Source: Allonocardiopsis opalescens
GTDB lineage: Bacteria > Actinomycetota > Actinomycetes > Streptosporangiales > Streptosporangiaceae
Length of the DNA: 64,000 nucleotides
Assembly (NCBI RefSeq): GCF_003002095.1
Contig: NZ_PVZC01000009.1
Span: 328,682 to 392,681, forward strand
Direction of reading: 5' to 3'
Shown: piece after piece, positions 26,230 to 34,628 of the stretch
Position numbering within the stretch: the first letter of the stretch is position 1
How the letters are laid out: each line of letters opens with the position of its first letter
Translations under genes and position numbers: made by a program
The notes under the pieces: generated by a model
Seen by the model: the letters and a program-made list of their open reading frames with translations, nothing else
Database searches by the model: none
What the model was told of the DNA's origin: nothing

Positions 26230-27429
26230 ATGGAGCCGCTGCGGGACCGCTATGACCGGGCGACGGCCGGGATCGAGCCGCCGTTCGCCGCCGTCGATCT
26301 GGCCGCCTTCCGGGCCAACGCCGCCGACCTGGTGCGGCGCGCGGCCGGGAAACCCGTGCGGGTGGCGAGCAAGTCGGTGCGCTGCCGCGCGCTGCTGACC
26401 GACGTGCTGGCCATGGACGGCTTCGCCGGAGTGCTCGCGTTCACGCTGCCCGAGGCGCTGTGGCTGGTGGCCGAGGGCGTCACCGACGACGTGCTGCTCG
26501 CCTACCCGACCGCCGACGCCACCGCGCTGCGCACGCTGGCCGACGACCCCCGCGCCGCCGCCGCGATCACCGTCACGGTCGACTGCACCGACCACCTCGA
26601 CCTGCTGGAGCGCGCCGCCGCGGGCTCGGCGCACACCGCGCCGCTGCGGGTCTGCCTGGACGTCGACACCGGCTGGCTGCCGCTGGGCGGCCGGGTACGC
26701 GTGGGCGCGCTACGCTCGCCGGTGCGCACCCCCGCGCAGGCGGTGCGGCTGGCCCAAGAGGTGGTGCGGCGGCCCCGGCTGCGCCTGGTCGGCCTGCTCG
26801 CCTACGAGGCGCAGATCGCGGGCGTGCCCGACCGGCCGCCCGGCCGTCCGCTGTACGGCGGCCTGGTCCGCTTCGCCCAGCACCGCTCCCGCGTCGAACT
26901 CGCCAGACGCCGCGCCGAGATCGTCCGCGCGGTGGGCAAGGTCGCCGAGTTGGAGTACGTCAACGGCGGCGGCACCGGCAACCTCGGCACCGCCGCCCGC
27001 GAACGCGCCCTCACCGAAGTCGCCGCGGGCTCCGGCCTGTACGCCCCCACCCTCTTCGACGGCTACCGCGCCTTCACCCCGGTCCCCGCCGCCGCCTTCG
27101 CCCTCCCCGTCGTACGCCGCCCCGGCCCCGGTACCGCCACCGTCCTCGGCGGCGGCTACCTCGCCTCCGGCACCGCCGCCCCCGACCGCCTTCCCCGCCC
27201 CTGGCTCCCGAGCGGCCTCCACCTGACGGCCGCCGAAGGCGCCGGCGAGGTGCAGACCCCGGTCGTCGGCCCCACCGCCGACACCCTGCGCATCGGCGAC
27301 CGCGTGTGGTTCCGGCACGCCAAGGCGGGCGAACTGTGCGAGCGCTTCGACCGGCTGCACCTCATCGACGGCGAGCGGGTGGTCCGGACGGTGCCGACGT
27401 ATCGGGGCGAGGGGCGGACCTTTCTCTGA
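26230..27429 (+). CDS. PLP-dependent amino acid deaminase/aldolase (alanine racemase fold)
   Basis: Fold-type III PLP enzyme of about 399 residues. The barrel starts with FAAVDLAAFRANAADLVRRA and the PLP lysine is in VRVASKSVRCRALL. Further parts are LDVDTGWLPLGGRVRVGALR, YVNGGGTGNLG, and a beta domain ending with GDRVWFRHAKAGELCERFDR. D-threonine aldolase/D-serine deaminase relatives have this order. ATG 26230 (MEPLRDRYDR) is the start of family-like sequence; ATG 26191 is an alternative. It stands alone, so the substrate is unknown. Confidence 0.8.
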   Translation: MEPLRDRYDRATAGIEPPFAAVDLAAFRANAADLVRRAAGKPVRVASKSVRCRALLTDVLAMDGFAGVLAFTLPEALWLVAEGVTDDVLLAYPTADATALRTLADDPRAAAAITVTVDCTDHLDLLERAAAGSAHTAPLRVCLDVDTGWLPLGGRVRVGALRSPVRTPAQAVRLAQEVVRRPRLRLVGLLAYEAQIAGVPDRPPGRPLYGGLVRFAQHRSRVELARRRAEIVRAVGKVAELEYVNGGGTGNLGTAARERALTEVAAGSGLYAPTLFDGYRAFTPVPAAAFALPVVRRPGPGTATVLGGGYLASGTAAPDRLPRPWLPSGLHLTAAEGAGEVQTPVVGPTADTLRIGDRVWFRHAKAGELCERFDRLHLIDGERVVRTVPTYRGEGRTFL

Positions 27430-27458
27430 GGGCGGGCTTGCCGCGATCGAGGGAAGCG

Positions 27459-29015
27459 GCGGCTATCCCCGCGTCTGCGGGGAGCATCCGGCGATAGAGG
27501 CCAAGCCCAGGCCCCGGGCGCTGTGCCATCCCTGCGCGGGGGAGAACTGGATGGGCTGGCCGGTCCCGGCGCACTGCCGGGGACCATCCCCGCGCGCGGG
27601 AAGCACGGCCGATGACCTTCTCAACCAGGTCCAGAGCCGGGACCATCCCCCCGCGCGCGGGGAGCACCAGCCGCAGCCACGCGCGAGACCGTTGGTCGAG
27701 GGACCATCCCGCGCGCGCGGGGAGCACCAGGTCCGATCCGGCGTGCTCCTGCCAGAGCCGGGACCATCCCCCCGCGCGCGGGGAGCACTCGGGCTACCAG
27801 CCAACGGATCGTGACCCCTCGGGACCATCCCCGCGCGCGCGGGGAGCACGCGAGCAGCCCCAGCCGCACCCTGGCCTCCACGGGACCATCCCCGCGCGCG
27901 CGGGGAGCACATCAGCACGCTGCCGTCGCGGCCGTAGGCCACGGGACCATCCCCGCGCGCCCCGCGCGCGCGGGGAGCACGCCAGATGATCGCGTAGGCG
28001 ATGCGTTCCCACGGGACCATCCCCGCGCGCGCGGGGAGCACAGCGACCCGACCGGCACGGCGTAGCGCCACCTGGGACCATCCCCGCGCGCGGGGAGCAC
28101 CGGTCGGCGCTCGCCGACCTGCCCGCCGCTCTGGGACCATCCCCGCGCGCGCGGGGAGCACATCTGCACGGCGTTCGCGCCCAGCACGAGGTTGGGACCA
28201 TCCCCGCGCGCGCGGGGAGCACGCCGATCACATGACGGTCGAGCTGCGCGCACAGGGACCATCCCCGCGCGCGCGGGGAGCACCGGCCGGCGGGGTGCCG
28301 GGCGAGGACATGGTCGGGACCATCCCCGCGCGCGCGGGGAGCACCGGCCGGCGGGGTGCCGGGCGAGGACATGGTCGGGACCATCCCCGCGCGCGCGGGG
28401 AGCACTCGCGGTCGATCACCGACAGGTCGTAGCTGATGGGACCATCCCCGCGCGCGCGGGGAGCACACGTTCAGGTTCGGGCGCCTGGTCGAGGTCGTGG
28501 GACCATCCCCGCGCGCGCGGGGAGCACGGCGGCCGGCCTTCCTCGCGGACGCGGCCGCGGGGACCATCCCCGCGCGCGCGGGGAGCACCCGACAATCCCG
28601 CCGACAATCCAGGTCAGGATGGGACCATCCCCGCGCGCGCGGGGAGCACCGGTGCTCGGAATGGGGGGCGGGGTCAGACACGGGACCATCCCCGCGCGCG
28701 CGGGGAGCACAGCGAATAGGAGTGGTAGAAAATACGGCATCAGGGACCATCCCCGCGCGCGCGGGGAGCACGCCGGGCGCCCTGGTGTCATTGACTGTTG
28801 ATGGGGACCATCCCCGCGCGCGCGGGGAGCACGAAATAGCCTCCGTACCGATTAGCAAGGTACAGGGACCATCCCCGCGCGCGCGGGGAGCACGCTGCAA
28901 TATCCTTCTTAGCCCTACTCTGATATGGACCATCCCCGCGCGCGCGGGGAGCACCGGGCCTGAGTCGCGGCCGCGCCGTCGGCGTCGGGACCATCCCCGC
29001 GCGCGCGGGGAGCAC
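27459..29015 (-). CRISPR. type I-E-like CRISPR array, 26 repeats and 25 spacers
   Basis: On the plus strand the 29-nt repeat is GGGACCAT, then CCCC(GC)4GGGG, then AGCAC. Read on the minus strand it begins GTGCTCCCCG and ends GGGATGGTCCC, the I-E form, so transcription is leftward from a leader at 29016. The period is 61 bp with 32-nt spacers. Repeats start at 27459, 27522, 27580, 27639, 27700, 27760, 27821, 27882, 27943, 28013, 28074, 28133, 28194 and then every 61 bp to 28987. The first two are degenerate, the trailing end. Spacers 28284-28315 and 28345-28376 are identical. No cas gene is in the window. Confidence 0.97.
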
Positions 29016-29110
29016 CCTCGGCGACCTGGGGCGTTATCAGCGGATCACCTCGGTTTTGGCAACTTCTCGAAAATCAGACAAATCACGCACCTGTCTCCGG
29101 TCGCCGGTCG
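29016..29110 (-). promoter_or_regulatory. CRISPR leader
   Basis: It sits directly beyond the last perfect repeat, at the end where the repeats are uniform. On the minus strand it contains GATTTGTCTGATTTTCGAGA and GTTGCCAAAACC, an A/T-rich stretch unlike the surrounding DNA. This is where new spacers would be added and the array transcribed. Confidence 0.75.
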
Positions 29111-29393
29111 GTCCTCGGGAAGGATCGTACGGGCAGGTTCCCGGGGTGGCAGCGTTCGATGTGGCGACGTCCTCTGTCGGCCATCGTTGGCGCTGGCTGC
29201 ATGGGGTCTTGGTGTGGTGGTCGACAGGTGCTCGTGTGGCGGCGGGACAGAGACTAGCGGCCGCTGCCGAAAGGGCGATCGGGTCGTGCCGTCGCCGTCT
29301 CGTGGGGTGCGCTGCTCGGTGTCGCAAGTGACGATGCCGCCCGCCGGTCGGCGGGCGCCGCGGCGGGCGGGCGGCACACCCGCCCGAACGGCC
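29111..29393. other. non-coding stretch between CRISPR leader and DUF3618 gene
   Basis: About 280 bp where cas2 or cas1 would be expected. I see no Cas-like coding frame, only low-quality frames and GC-rich repeats (GCGGGCG words at 29345-29370). Confidence 0.55.
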
Positions 29394-29436
29394 GCCGCCC
29401 GCTGCCGGACCCGTCACGGGTCCGGCAGCGGGCGGC
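29394..29436 (-). terminator. long hairpin terminator
   Basis: Two perfect 20-base arms, GCCGCCCGCTGCCGGACCCG and its complement, with a TCA loop. It lies 13 bp beyond the stop of the DUF3618 gene and would end that minus-strand transcript. Confidence 0.75.
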
Positions 29437-29448
29437 GAAAACCCCAGT

Positions 29449-29826
29449 TCAGCGCCTACGACGCGAGCGCCAGAGGATGTAGACGCCCACGGCGGCGACG
29501 GCGGCGCCCGCTCCGATGAGGAGCAGGGTGGGCGGGCCGACGGGGCGGACCTCGTAGTCGGTGCTCACGACCTGGTCGGTGGTGACGCTGCCCGGGGCGG
29601 GTTCGATCTCGGTGGTGCGGCCGCGCACCAGCTGCTGGGCGTCGCCGGTGACGAGGCTGGCGACGCTGTCGACGGCGTCCTCGGCGGCGGCGCGGATGCG
29701 GTCGACGCCGCGGCGGGCGACCCGCCGGGGGCTGACGCGGTCGGCGATCTCGTCGATCGTCACGGCGAGCTGGGCACGCGTCCGTTCGATGCGCTGCTGA
29801 ACTTCGTCGGGGTCCTGTGCCGGCAT
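29449..29826 (-). CDS. DUF3618 protein
   Basis: A 125-residue protein. The N-terminal DUF3618 region reads DEVQQRIERTRAQLAVTIDE followed by IADRVSPRRVARRGVDRIRA. A C-terminal membrane helix, TLLLIGAGAAVAAVGVYILW, is followed by a basic RSRRRR tail. These are small tail-anchored proteins of actinomycetes, often next to phage-shock or holin-like genes; the role is unknown. It is followed by a 20-bp hairpin. Confidence 0.85.
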   Translation of the reverse strand: MPAQDPDEVQQRIERTRAQLAVTIDEIADRVSPRRVARRGVDRIRAAAEDAVDSVASLVTGDAQQLVRGRTTEIEPAPGSVTTDQVVSTDYEVRPVGPPTLLLIGAGAAVAAVGVYILWRSRRRR

Positions 29827-29908
29827 GGAGTGAGTCCCTTCGTCTGCGTGCCCGTCCCAGTCTGGCAGGTTCGGGGCCGGGGTGGGGCGGCGTGACGCGC
29901 GGCGGCGG

Positions 29909-30856
29909 TCAGGCCGCCGCGAGCCGCTGCCGGGCGGCCTTCTCGTCGCGGTCGAAGGCGCGGGTGGCCCGCCACAGGCCGTAGATGATCACGGCCTCGA
30001 AGAGCAGCAGCGCCGCGGCCGCTCCGACCGTGAGCACCGGGATGGCCGCCGCCCACAGGCCCGTCAAGAGCGGAGCTACCACGAAGACCACCATCTCAAG
30101 CTCGATCCCGCTGACGAGGTGGGTGCGGATGCGATGCCGCAGCATGGCGGCGCGCATCCGCGCGTAGAGCGGGAACCGGGCCGACAGGGTGCCGGGCGCG
30201 GGGGTCGGGGGCGCGTCGGCCAGGCCGACCGCCTCGGGGTCGTCGTCGGCCGCGGGGGGCGCCGCGGGCGCGGGCTCGGGGCCGCCGAAGCGCTCGCGCA
30301 GCCGCTCGGACCACTCGGCCCGGCGGTCGGCCATGGCGCGGCGCACCTTGGCGGCGTTGAAGGCGCTGAGGTAGCGGATCAGCTCGGCGCCGATGACGAC
30401 GGATACCAGCCACACGTACAGCACCTCGCCGGTGGCGAGGTACTGGCCGCCCATCAGGCTCGCCGAGCACAGCACCACCCGGACCCGGTCGAGGATGAAG
30501 TCGAGCCAGGTGCCGAACATCGAGCCGGTGCCCTTGAGCCGGGCGATCTTGCCGTCCATGCAGTCCAGCACGAAGCTGAAGTGGAACAGCAGCGCGCCCG
30601 CGACCAGCCACGGCCAGTCGGCCAGCCAGAAGCAGGCCGCCGAGCCGAGCCCGAGCACCAGCGCGACCAGGGTGAGCTGATCGGGAGTGATCGAGGTGCG
30701 GTTGGCCGCCACCTTCACCAGCGGCCCGGCCAGCGGGTCGACCAGCAGCACCGTCCACCAGGAGTCGCGCTTCTTGTAGGTGCGCTCGCGCACCTCGGCG
30801 AGGGTGAAGGCGGGGCGCGCGGCGGACGGTTGCGACGGCGGTGGGGCACTGGGCAC
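29909..30856 (-). CDS. CDP-alcohol phosphatidyltransferase family protein (copy 1)
   Basis: Membrane enzyme that transfers a phosphate-linked group from a CDP-alcohol to a lipid or polyol acceptor. The signature is LDCMDGKIARLKGTGSMFG...DFILD, with metal-binding Asp98, Asp101, Asp119 and Asp123. It has about six hydrophobic helices, with an Ala/Pro-rich loop (about 200-235) between helices 4 and 5. It has 315 residues and a GTG start. It is closely related to the next gene, sharing RERTYKxRDSWWTVLLVDPL. The substrate cannot be assigned. Confidence 0.85.
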   Translation of the reverse strand: MPSAPPPSQPSAARPAFTLAEVRERTYKKRDSWWTVLLVDPLAGPLVKVAANRTSITPDQLTLVALVLGLGSAACFWLADWPWLVAGALLFHFSFVLDCMDGKIARLKGTGSMFGTWLDFILDRVRVVLCSASLMGGQYLATGEVLYVWLVSVVIGAELIRYLSAFNAAKVRRAMADRRAEWSERLRERFGGPEPAPAAPPAADDDPEAVGLADAPPTPAPGTLSARFPLYARMRAAMLRHRIRTHLVSGIELEMVVFVVAPLLTGLWAAAIPVLTVGAAAALLLFEAVIIYGLWRATRAFDRDEKAARQRLAAA

Positions 30857-30980
30857 GGCTGGGTTCTCCCGCGACTCGGCTGGGACGGACTGGGCCGTCC
30901 GCGCGGGGGTTCGCGGCGGCCCGGTGACGCATGAGTCTACGGAAGCCGGAACACCGCCCCGTACGGGCTTCGCGGCCGGG

Positions 30981-32120
30981 TCAGCCCGCGGCGCCGGGCC
31001 CGGGCGCCCCCACCAGGTACCGTTCGCGCCGCTCCGTCAGCTCGGCCAGGGCGGCGTCGATCTGCTCGCAGGCGCGCTGGAAGTCGCGGGTGGACAGCCA
31101 CAGCTTGTAGATGATGACGAGTTCGAAGGCGAGCAGCAGCGCGCCCACGACGGCGACGGTGACCGGGATGGCGGCGGCGGAGAACATGCCGAGCAGCGGC
31201 GCGACGATGAAGACGCCCATCTGGAACTCGATGCCGGAGACCAGGTGCGGCCGGATGCGGCGGCGGCGCAGCGCGTCGCGGACGCGGGCGTACCACGGGA
31301 AACGGGAGTGGAAGCGCTGCTGGAGGGCGGTCGCCTGCATGCCGCGGACGGTGATCGGCGAGCGCACCGCCGGGGCGCCCGCGGCCGCGTCGGCCGTCGC
31401 CTCGAATTCTTCGGCCGCCTCCGCCGCCTCGGCCTCTTCCTCCTGGGCGGTGTCGGCGTCGTCCATCAGCTCGGCCGGGACGGGCTCGTGCGCGCCCAGC
31501 CTCCTGGCCAGTTCCTCGATGCGGGCCCGGACCTCGCTGCCGCCCTGGGCCGCGTCGGCGTCGGCGGAGCGCTCGGCGGCCTCGGCCTGGAGCAGCCGCC
31601 TGAGCTCGCGCACCGAGCGCTTGAGCCGGCCGCGCATCGCGCCGCGCACCTTGGCGACCTGGAGGGCGTTGAGGTAGCGGAACATGTCGAGGAAGACCAC
31701 CGCGAGCGCGACCCACAGGAAGACGGCGTCTCCGGTGGCGGCGAACTGGCCGGCCGCCAGCGCGACGGCGCAGATCAGCACGCGCAGCCGGTCGAAGACG
31801 TAGTCGAGCCAGGTGCCGAAGAGCGAGCCGGTGCCCTTGAGCCGGGCGATCTTGCCGTCCATGCAGTCCAGCACGAAGCTGAAGTGGAAGAGCACCGCCC
31901 CGGCCAGCAGCCAGGGCCAGTCGGCCATCGCGAAGCACACGGCGGCCGCGAGGCCGAGCACCAGGGCGCCCAGGGTGAGCTGGTTGGGCGTGACCGAGGT
32001 GCGGTTGGCGGTGATCCGCACCAGGCGCGAGGCCAGCGGATCCACCAGCAGCACCGTCCACCAGGAGTCCCGGCCCTTGTAGGTGCGCTCTCGGACGTCG
32101 GACAGGGTGAAGCGCTGCAT
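30981..32120 (-). CDS. CDP-alcohol phosphatidyltransferase family protein (copy 2)
   Basis: A 379-residue paralogue of the preceding gene. The signature LDCMDGKIARLKGTGSLFG...DYVFD carries Asp85, Asp88, Asp106 and Asp110. Its central loop is longer and strongly acidic (AQEEEAEAAEAAEEFEATAD, about 240-260). Near the N terminus both copies share DSWWTVLLVDPLA. The ATG at 32120 is used, with GGGAG about 10 bases upstream. The two copies probably arose by tandem duplication and may act on related sugar-alcohol or inositol substrates. Confidence 0.85.
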   Translation of the reverse strand: MQRFTLSDVRERTYKGRDSWWTVLLVDPLASRLVRITANRTSVTPNQLTLGALVLGLAAAVCFAMADWPWLLAGAVLFHFSFVLDCMDGKIARLKGTGSLFGTWLDYVFDRLRVLICAVALAAGQFAATGDAVFLWVALAVVFLDMFRYLNALQVAKVRGAMRGRLKRSVRELRRLLQAEAAERSADADAAQGGSEVRARIEELARRLGAHEPVPAELMDDADTAQEEEAEAAEAAEEFEATADAAAGAPAVRSPITVRGMQATALQQRFHSRFPWYARVRDALRRRRIRPHLVSGIEFQMGVFIVAPLLGMFSAAAIPVTVAVVGALLLAFELVIIYKLWLSTRDFQRACEQIDAALAELTERRERYLVGAPGPGAAG

Positions 32121-32344
32121 ATCTCGTGGCTCCCACAACGATGACGGATGAAAAGCCGATACGTCACACATGCACAGAGGCGAACGCGGGGTGACGAGCA
32201 GATGTACGGAAGCCTACGCCCGCTGGTGACGTGCTTGATCACCATGCGATCGGCGTGTCGGCGCTACGGTGGACACGCGACCGGCCGCCGAATCGGGGCC
32301 GGTCCGGTCAGACCACCACGATCCGCCCGCAGGAGGCACCCGGC

Positions 32345-32821
32345 ATGAGCACGGCCGACACCCGGCTGGAGCCCGGCGACACCGCACCCGACTTCACCCT
32401 GCCCGACGCCGACGGCACCCCCGTGTCACTGAGCGGGCTGCGCGGGCGGCGGGTGATCGTGTACTTCTACCCGGCGGCCAGCACGCCCGGCTGCACCAAG
32501 GAGGCCTGCGACTTCCGCGACAACCTCGCCGAACTCGACCGCATCGGCATCAGCGTGCTCGGCATCTCCCCCGACGCCCCCGCCAAACTGGCCGCCTTCC
32601 GCGAGGCCGAGGGCCTGAACTTCCCGCTGCTGTCCGACCCCGAGCGCAAGGCCCTGCACGCCTACGGCGCCTTCGGCGAGAAGAAGAACTACGGCCGCCT
32701 CATCCAGGGCGTGATCAGGTCCACCTTCGTCATCGACGCCGAGGGCCGGGTCGAGAAGGCGTACTACAACGTCCGCGCCACCGGCCACGTCGACCGGCTC
32801 CGCCGCGACCTGGGACTGTAG
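32345..32821 (+). CDS. bcp: thioredoxin-dependent peroxiredoxin (Bcp/PrxQ)
   Basis: Reduces hydrogen peroxide and organic peroxides. It has 158 residues: DTAPDFTLPDADGTPVSL, then YFYPAASTPGCTKEACDFRD with peroxidatic Cys50 and resolving Cys55, the PrxQ spacing. IRSTFVIDAEGRVEKAYYNV follows near the end. The ribosome binding site is CAGGAGG. It is transcribed away from the phosphatidyltransferase pair. Confidence 0.95.
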   Translation: MSTADTRLEPGDTAPDFTLPDADGTPVSLSGLRGRRVIVYFYPAASTPGCTKEACDFRDNLAELDRIGISVLGISPDAPAKLAAFREAEGLNFPLLSDPERKALHAYGAFGEKKNYGRLIQGVIRSTFVIDAEGRVEKAYYNVRATGHVDRLRRDLGL

Positions 32822-32908
32822 CGGCCTGCGCGGGCGGCGCCGTCCGGGTGCCGCCCGCGCCCCCGGTCCGCGGTGGCGCCGGAGCCGGGCGCTTGGCAGG
32901 ATCGCCGG

Positions 32909-33313
32909 GTGGCCCATCTCGGACTGGTGACGGTGGTCGTGCGCGACTACGACGAAGCCATCGCCTTCTACGTACGCGCCCTCGGCTTCGAACTCGTCGA
33001 GGACACCCGCCTCGGCGGCGGCAAGCGCTGGGTGGTCGTCGCCCCGCCCGGAGCTCGCGGCAGCGCTGTACTGCTGGCCCGCGCCGCAGGCCCCGAGCAG
33101 GAGACCAGGATCGGCGACCAGACCGGGGGCCGGGTGGGCTGGTTCCTGAGCACCGACGCCTTCGACCGCGACCACGCGCGCATGCGGGCCGCCGGGGTCG
33201 AGTTCGAGGAGGCGCCGCGGCAGGAGCCCTACGGCACGGTCGCGGTCTTCCGCGACCTCTACGGCAACCGCTGGGACCTGATCCAGCCGCGACCGGCACC
33301 GGACGGCACCTAG
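32909..33313 (+). CDS. VOC-superfamily (glyoxalase/bleomycin-resistance fold) protein
   Basis: A 134-residue protein with two beta-alpha-beta-beta-beta modules: HLGLVTVVVRDYDEAIAFYV, RALGFELVEDTRLGGGKRWV, and in the second half GGRVGWFLSTDAFDRDHARM and GTVAVFRDLYGNRWDLIQP. Such proteins are metal-dependent lyases, dioxygenases or drug-binding proteins. GTG 32909 is chosen because family homology starts there. It may be co-transcribed with bcp, 88 bp upstream. Confidence 0.8.
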   Translation: MAHLGLVTVVVRDYDEAIAFYVRALGFELVEDTRLGGGKRWVVVAPPGARGSAVLLARAAGPEQETRIGDQTGGRVGWFLSTDAFDRDHARMRAAGVEFEEAPRQEPYGTVAVFRDLYGNRWDLIQPRPAPDGT

Positions 33314-33334
33314 ACCGCGCGGCGCCCGCGCGCC

Positions 33335-34348
33335 CTACCCCACATAACCGCGCGGGTTCTTCGTCTGCCAGCGCCACGCGTCCGCGCACGCGTCGTCGAC
33401 CGTGCGGCGGGCCGACCAGCCCAGCTCGCGGTTGGCCCGTCCCGGGTCGGCGAAGCAGACCGCGATATCGCCCGGACGGCGCGGCGCCACCTCGTACGGC
33501 ACCCGGCGGCCCGACGCCCGCTCGAAGGCGGCCACCGCCTCCAGCACCGACGTGCCCGTCCCCGTGCCCAGGTTGAACACCGACAGGCCCTCGGCCGCGT
33601 CCAGATGCTCCAGCGCCGCCACATGGCCCAGCGCCAGATCCACCACGTGCAGGTAGTCGCGCACACCCGTGCCGTCAGGAGTGTCGTAGTCGTCGCCGAA
33701 CACCAGCAGCCGATCCCGCGCACCCGCCGCCACCTGCGCGATGAACGGGAACAGATTGCTCGGCACCCCCTCCGGATCCTCGCCGATCAGCCCGCTCTCG
33801 TGCGCGCCGATCGGATTGAAGTAGCGCAGCACCCCGATCCGCCACCCCGGATCCGCCGCCGCCAGATCGCGCAGCACCCGCTCACCCACCAGCTTGGTGC
33901 CCCCGTACGGATTCGTCGCCCGCAGCGGCGCCGACTCGTCCACCGGCACCCGGTCCGGATCCCCGTACACCGTCGCCGACGAACTGAACACCAGCCGGCG
34001 CACCCCGTGCGCCGCCATCGCCTCGCACACCGACAGCAGGCCGTCCACGTTGTTGCGGTAATAGCGCAGCGGCTCACGCACCGACTCGCCCACCGACTTC
34101 AGACCCGCGAAATGCATCACCGCGTCGAAGCGCCACCGCCCGAACACACCCTCAAGCACTCCGCGGTCCGCGCAGTCGCCCACCTCCAGCGGCACCGACG
34201 CCCCCGCGATCGCCGCGACCCGCTCCGCCGCCTCACGCCGGCTGTTCCCCAAGTCGTCCAGCAGCACCACATCATGGCCCGCCGCCACCAGCTCCACCGC
34301 CGCATGGGTGCCGATATAGCCGCAACCACCCGTGATCAGCACGCGCAT
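33335..34348 (-). CDS. galE: UDP-glucose 4-epimerase
   Basis: Interconverts UDP-glucose and UDP-galactose with bound NAD. It has 337 residues. The nucleotide motif is ITGGCGYIGTH (residues 5-15). The catalytic Ser is in FSSSATVYGDP, and the Tyr148-Lys152 pair is in NPYGGTKLVGE. The C terminus has YLHVVDLALGHVAALEHL and KPFGWSA-like ANRELGWSARRTVDDACADA. The ATG at 34348 (MRVLITGG) fits the family start. It is divergent from the tRNA gene. Confidence 0.93.
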   Translation of the reverse strand: MRVLITGGCGYIGTHAAVELVAAGHDVVLLDDLGNSRREAAERVAAIAGASVPLEVGDCADRGVLEGVFGRWRFDAVMHFAGLKSVGESVREPLRYYRNNVDGLLSVCEAMAAHGVRRLVFSSSATVYGDPDRVPVDESAPLRATNPYGGTKLVGERVLRDLAAADPGWRIGVLRYFNPIGAHESGLIGEDPEGVPSNLFPFIAQVAAGARDRLLVFGDDYDTPDGTGVRDYLHVVDLALGHVAALEHLDAAEGLSVFNLGTGTGTSVLEAVAAFERASGRRVPYEVAPRRPGDIAVCFADPGRANRELGWSARRTVDDACADAWRWQTKNPRGYVG

Positions 34349-34408
34349 AGCCCGCAGTGTAGCCACGGCACCACCCGCCCCCACCCGTACTACGATGAAC
34401 ACCCACCA

Positions 34409-34482
34409 GGGGCCGTAGCCCAACGGCAGGAGGCGAACGGTTTAGGTCCGTTACAGTGCGGGTTCGAATCCCGCCGGCCCTA
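34409..34482 (+). tRNA. tRNA with UAG anticodon (Leu codon CUA) but short variable loop
   Basis: A 74-base cloverleaf. The acceptor GGGGCCG pairs with CGGCCCT (a G-U at 1-72), the anticodon stem is AACGG/CCGTT with loop TTTAGGT, the T stem is GCGGG/CCCGC with loop TTCGAAT, and the discriminator is A. The anticodon at positions 34-36 is UAG, which reads Leu CUA. However, the variable region is only ACAGT, whereas tRNA-Leu has a long variable arm. The D stem is three pairs plus a C-A mismatch, and no CCA is encoded. The charged amino acid is therefore uncertain. Confidence 0.8.
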
Positions 34483-34546
34483 CGCTCGGGTGTGCTCTTG
34501 CTTGCTCGCTTCGCTCGCTGCGCCGGCTCGCTTCGGCGTGCCAGCC

Positions 34547-34593
34547 CCGGGGGTACGACCCCCGGACCCCCGCGCCAGGGGCTCCGCCCCTGG
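34547..34593 (+). terminator. two consecutive hairpins downstream of the tRNA
   Basis: CCGGGGG-TACGA-CCCCCGG (34547-34565) and CCAGGGGC-TCC-GCCCCTGG (34575-34593). They are both perfect and could terminate the tRNA transcript. There is no T-run. Confidence 0.55.
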
Positions 34594-34628
34594 ACCCCGG
34601 TGGACTGAGGTGACGCTAGAACCGTTTT

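Noticed and set aside
27463..28954. Long open frames over the CRISPR array, with repeating APRARGDGP and TIPARAGST peptides
   Set aside because: The peptides are translations of the 29-nt repeat; the regular repeat and spacer pattern and the 61-bp period explain them.
29016..29448. Possible cas1 or cas2 next to the CRISPR leader
   Set aside because: No frame of suitable length shows any Cas motif; the segment ends in a 20-bp terminator hairpin belonging to the DUF3618 gene.
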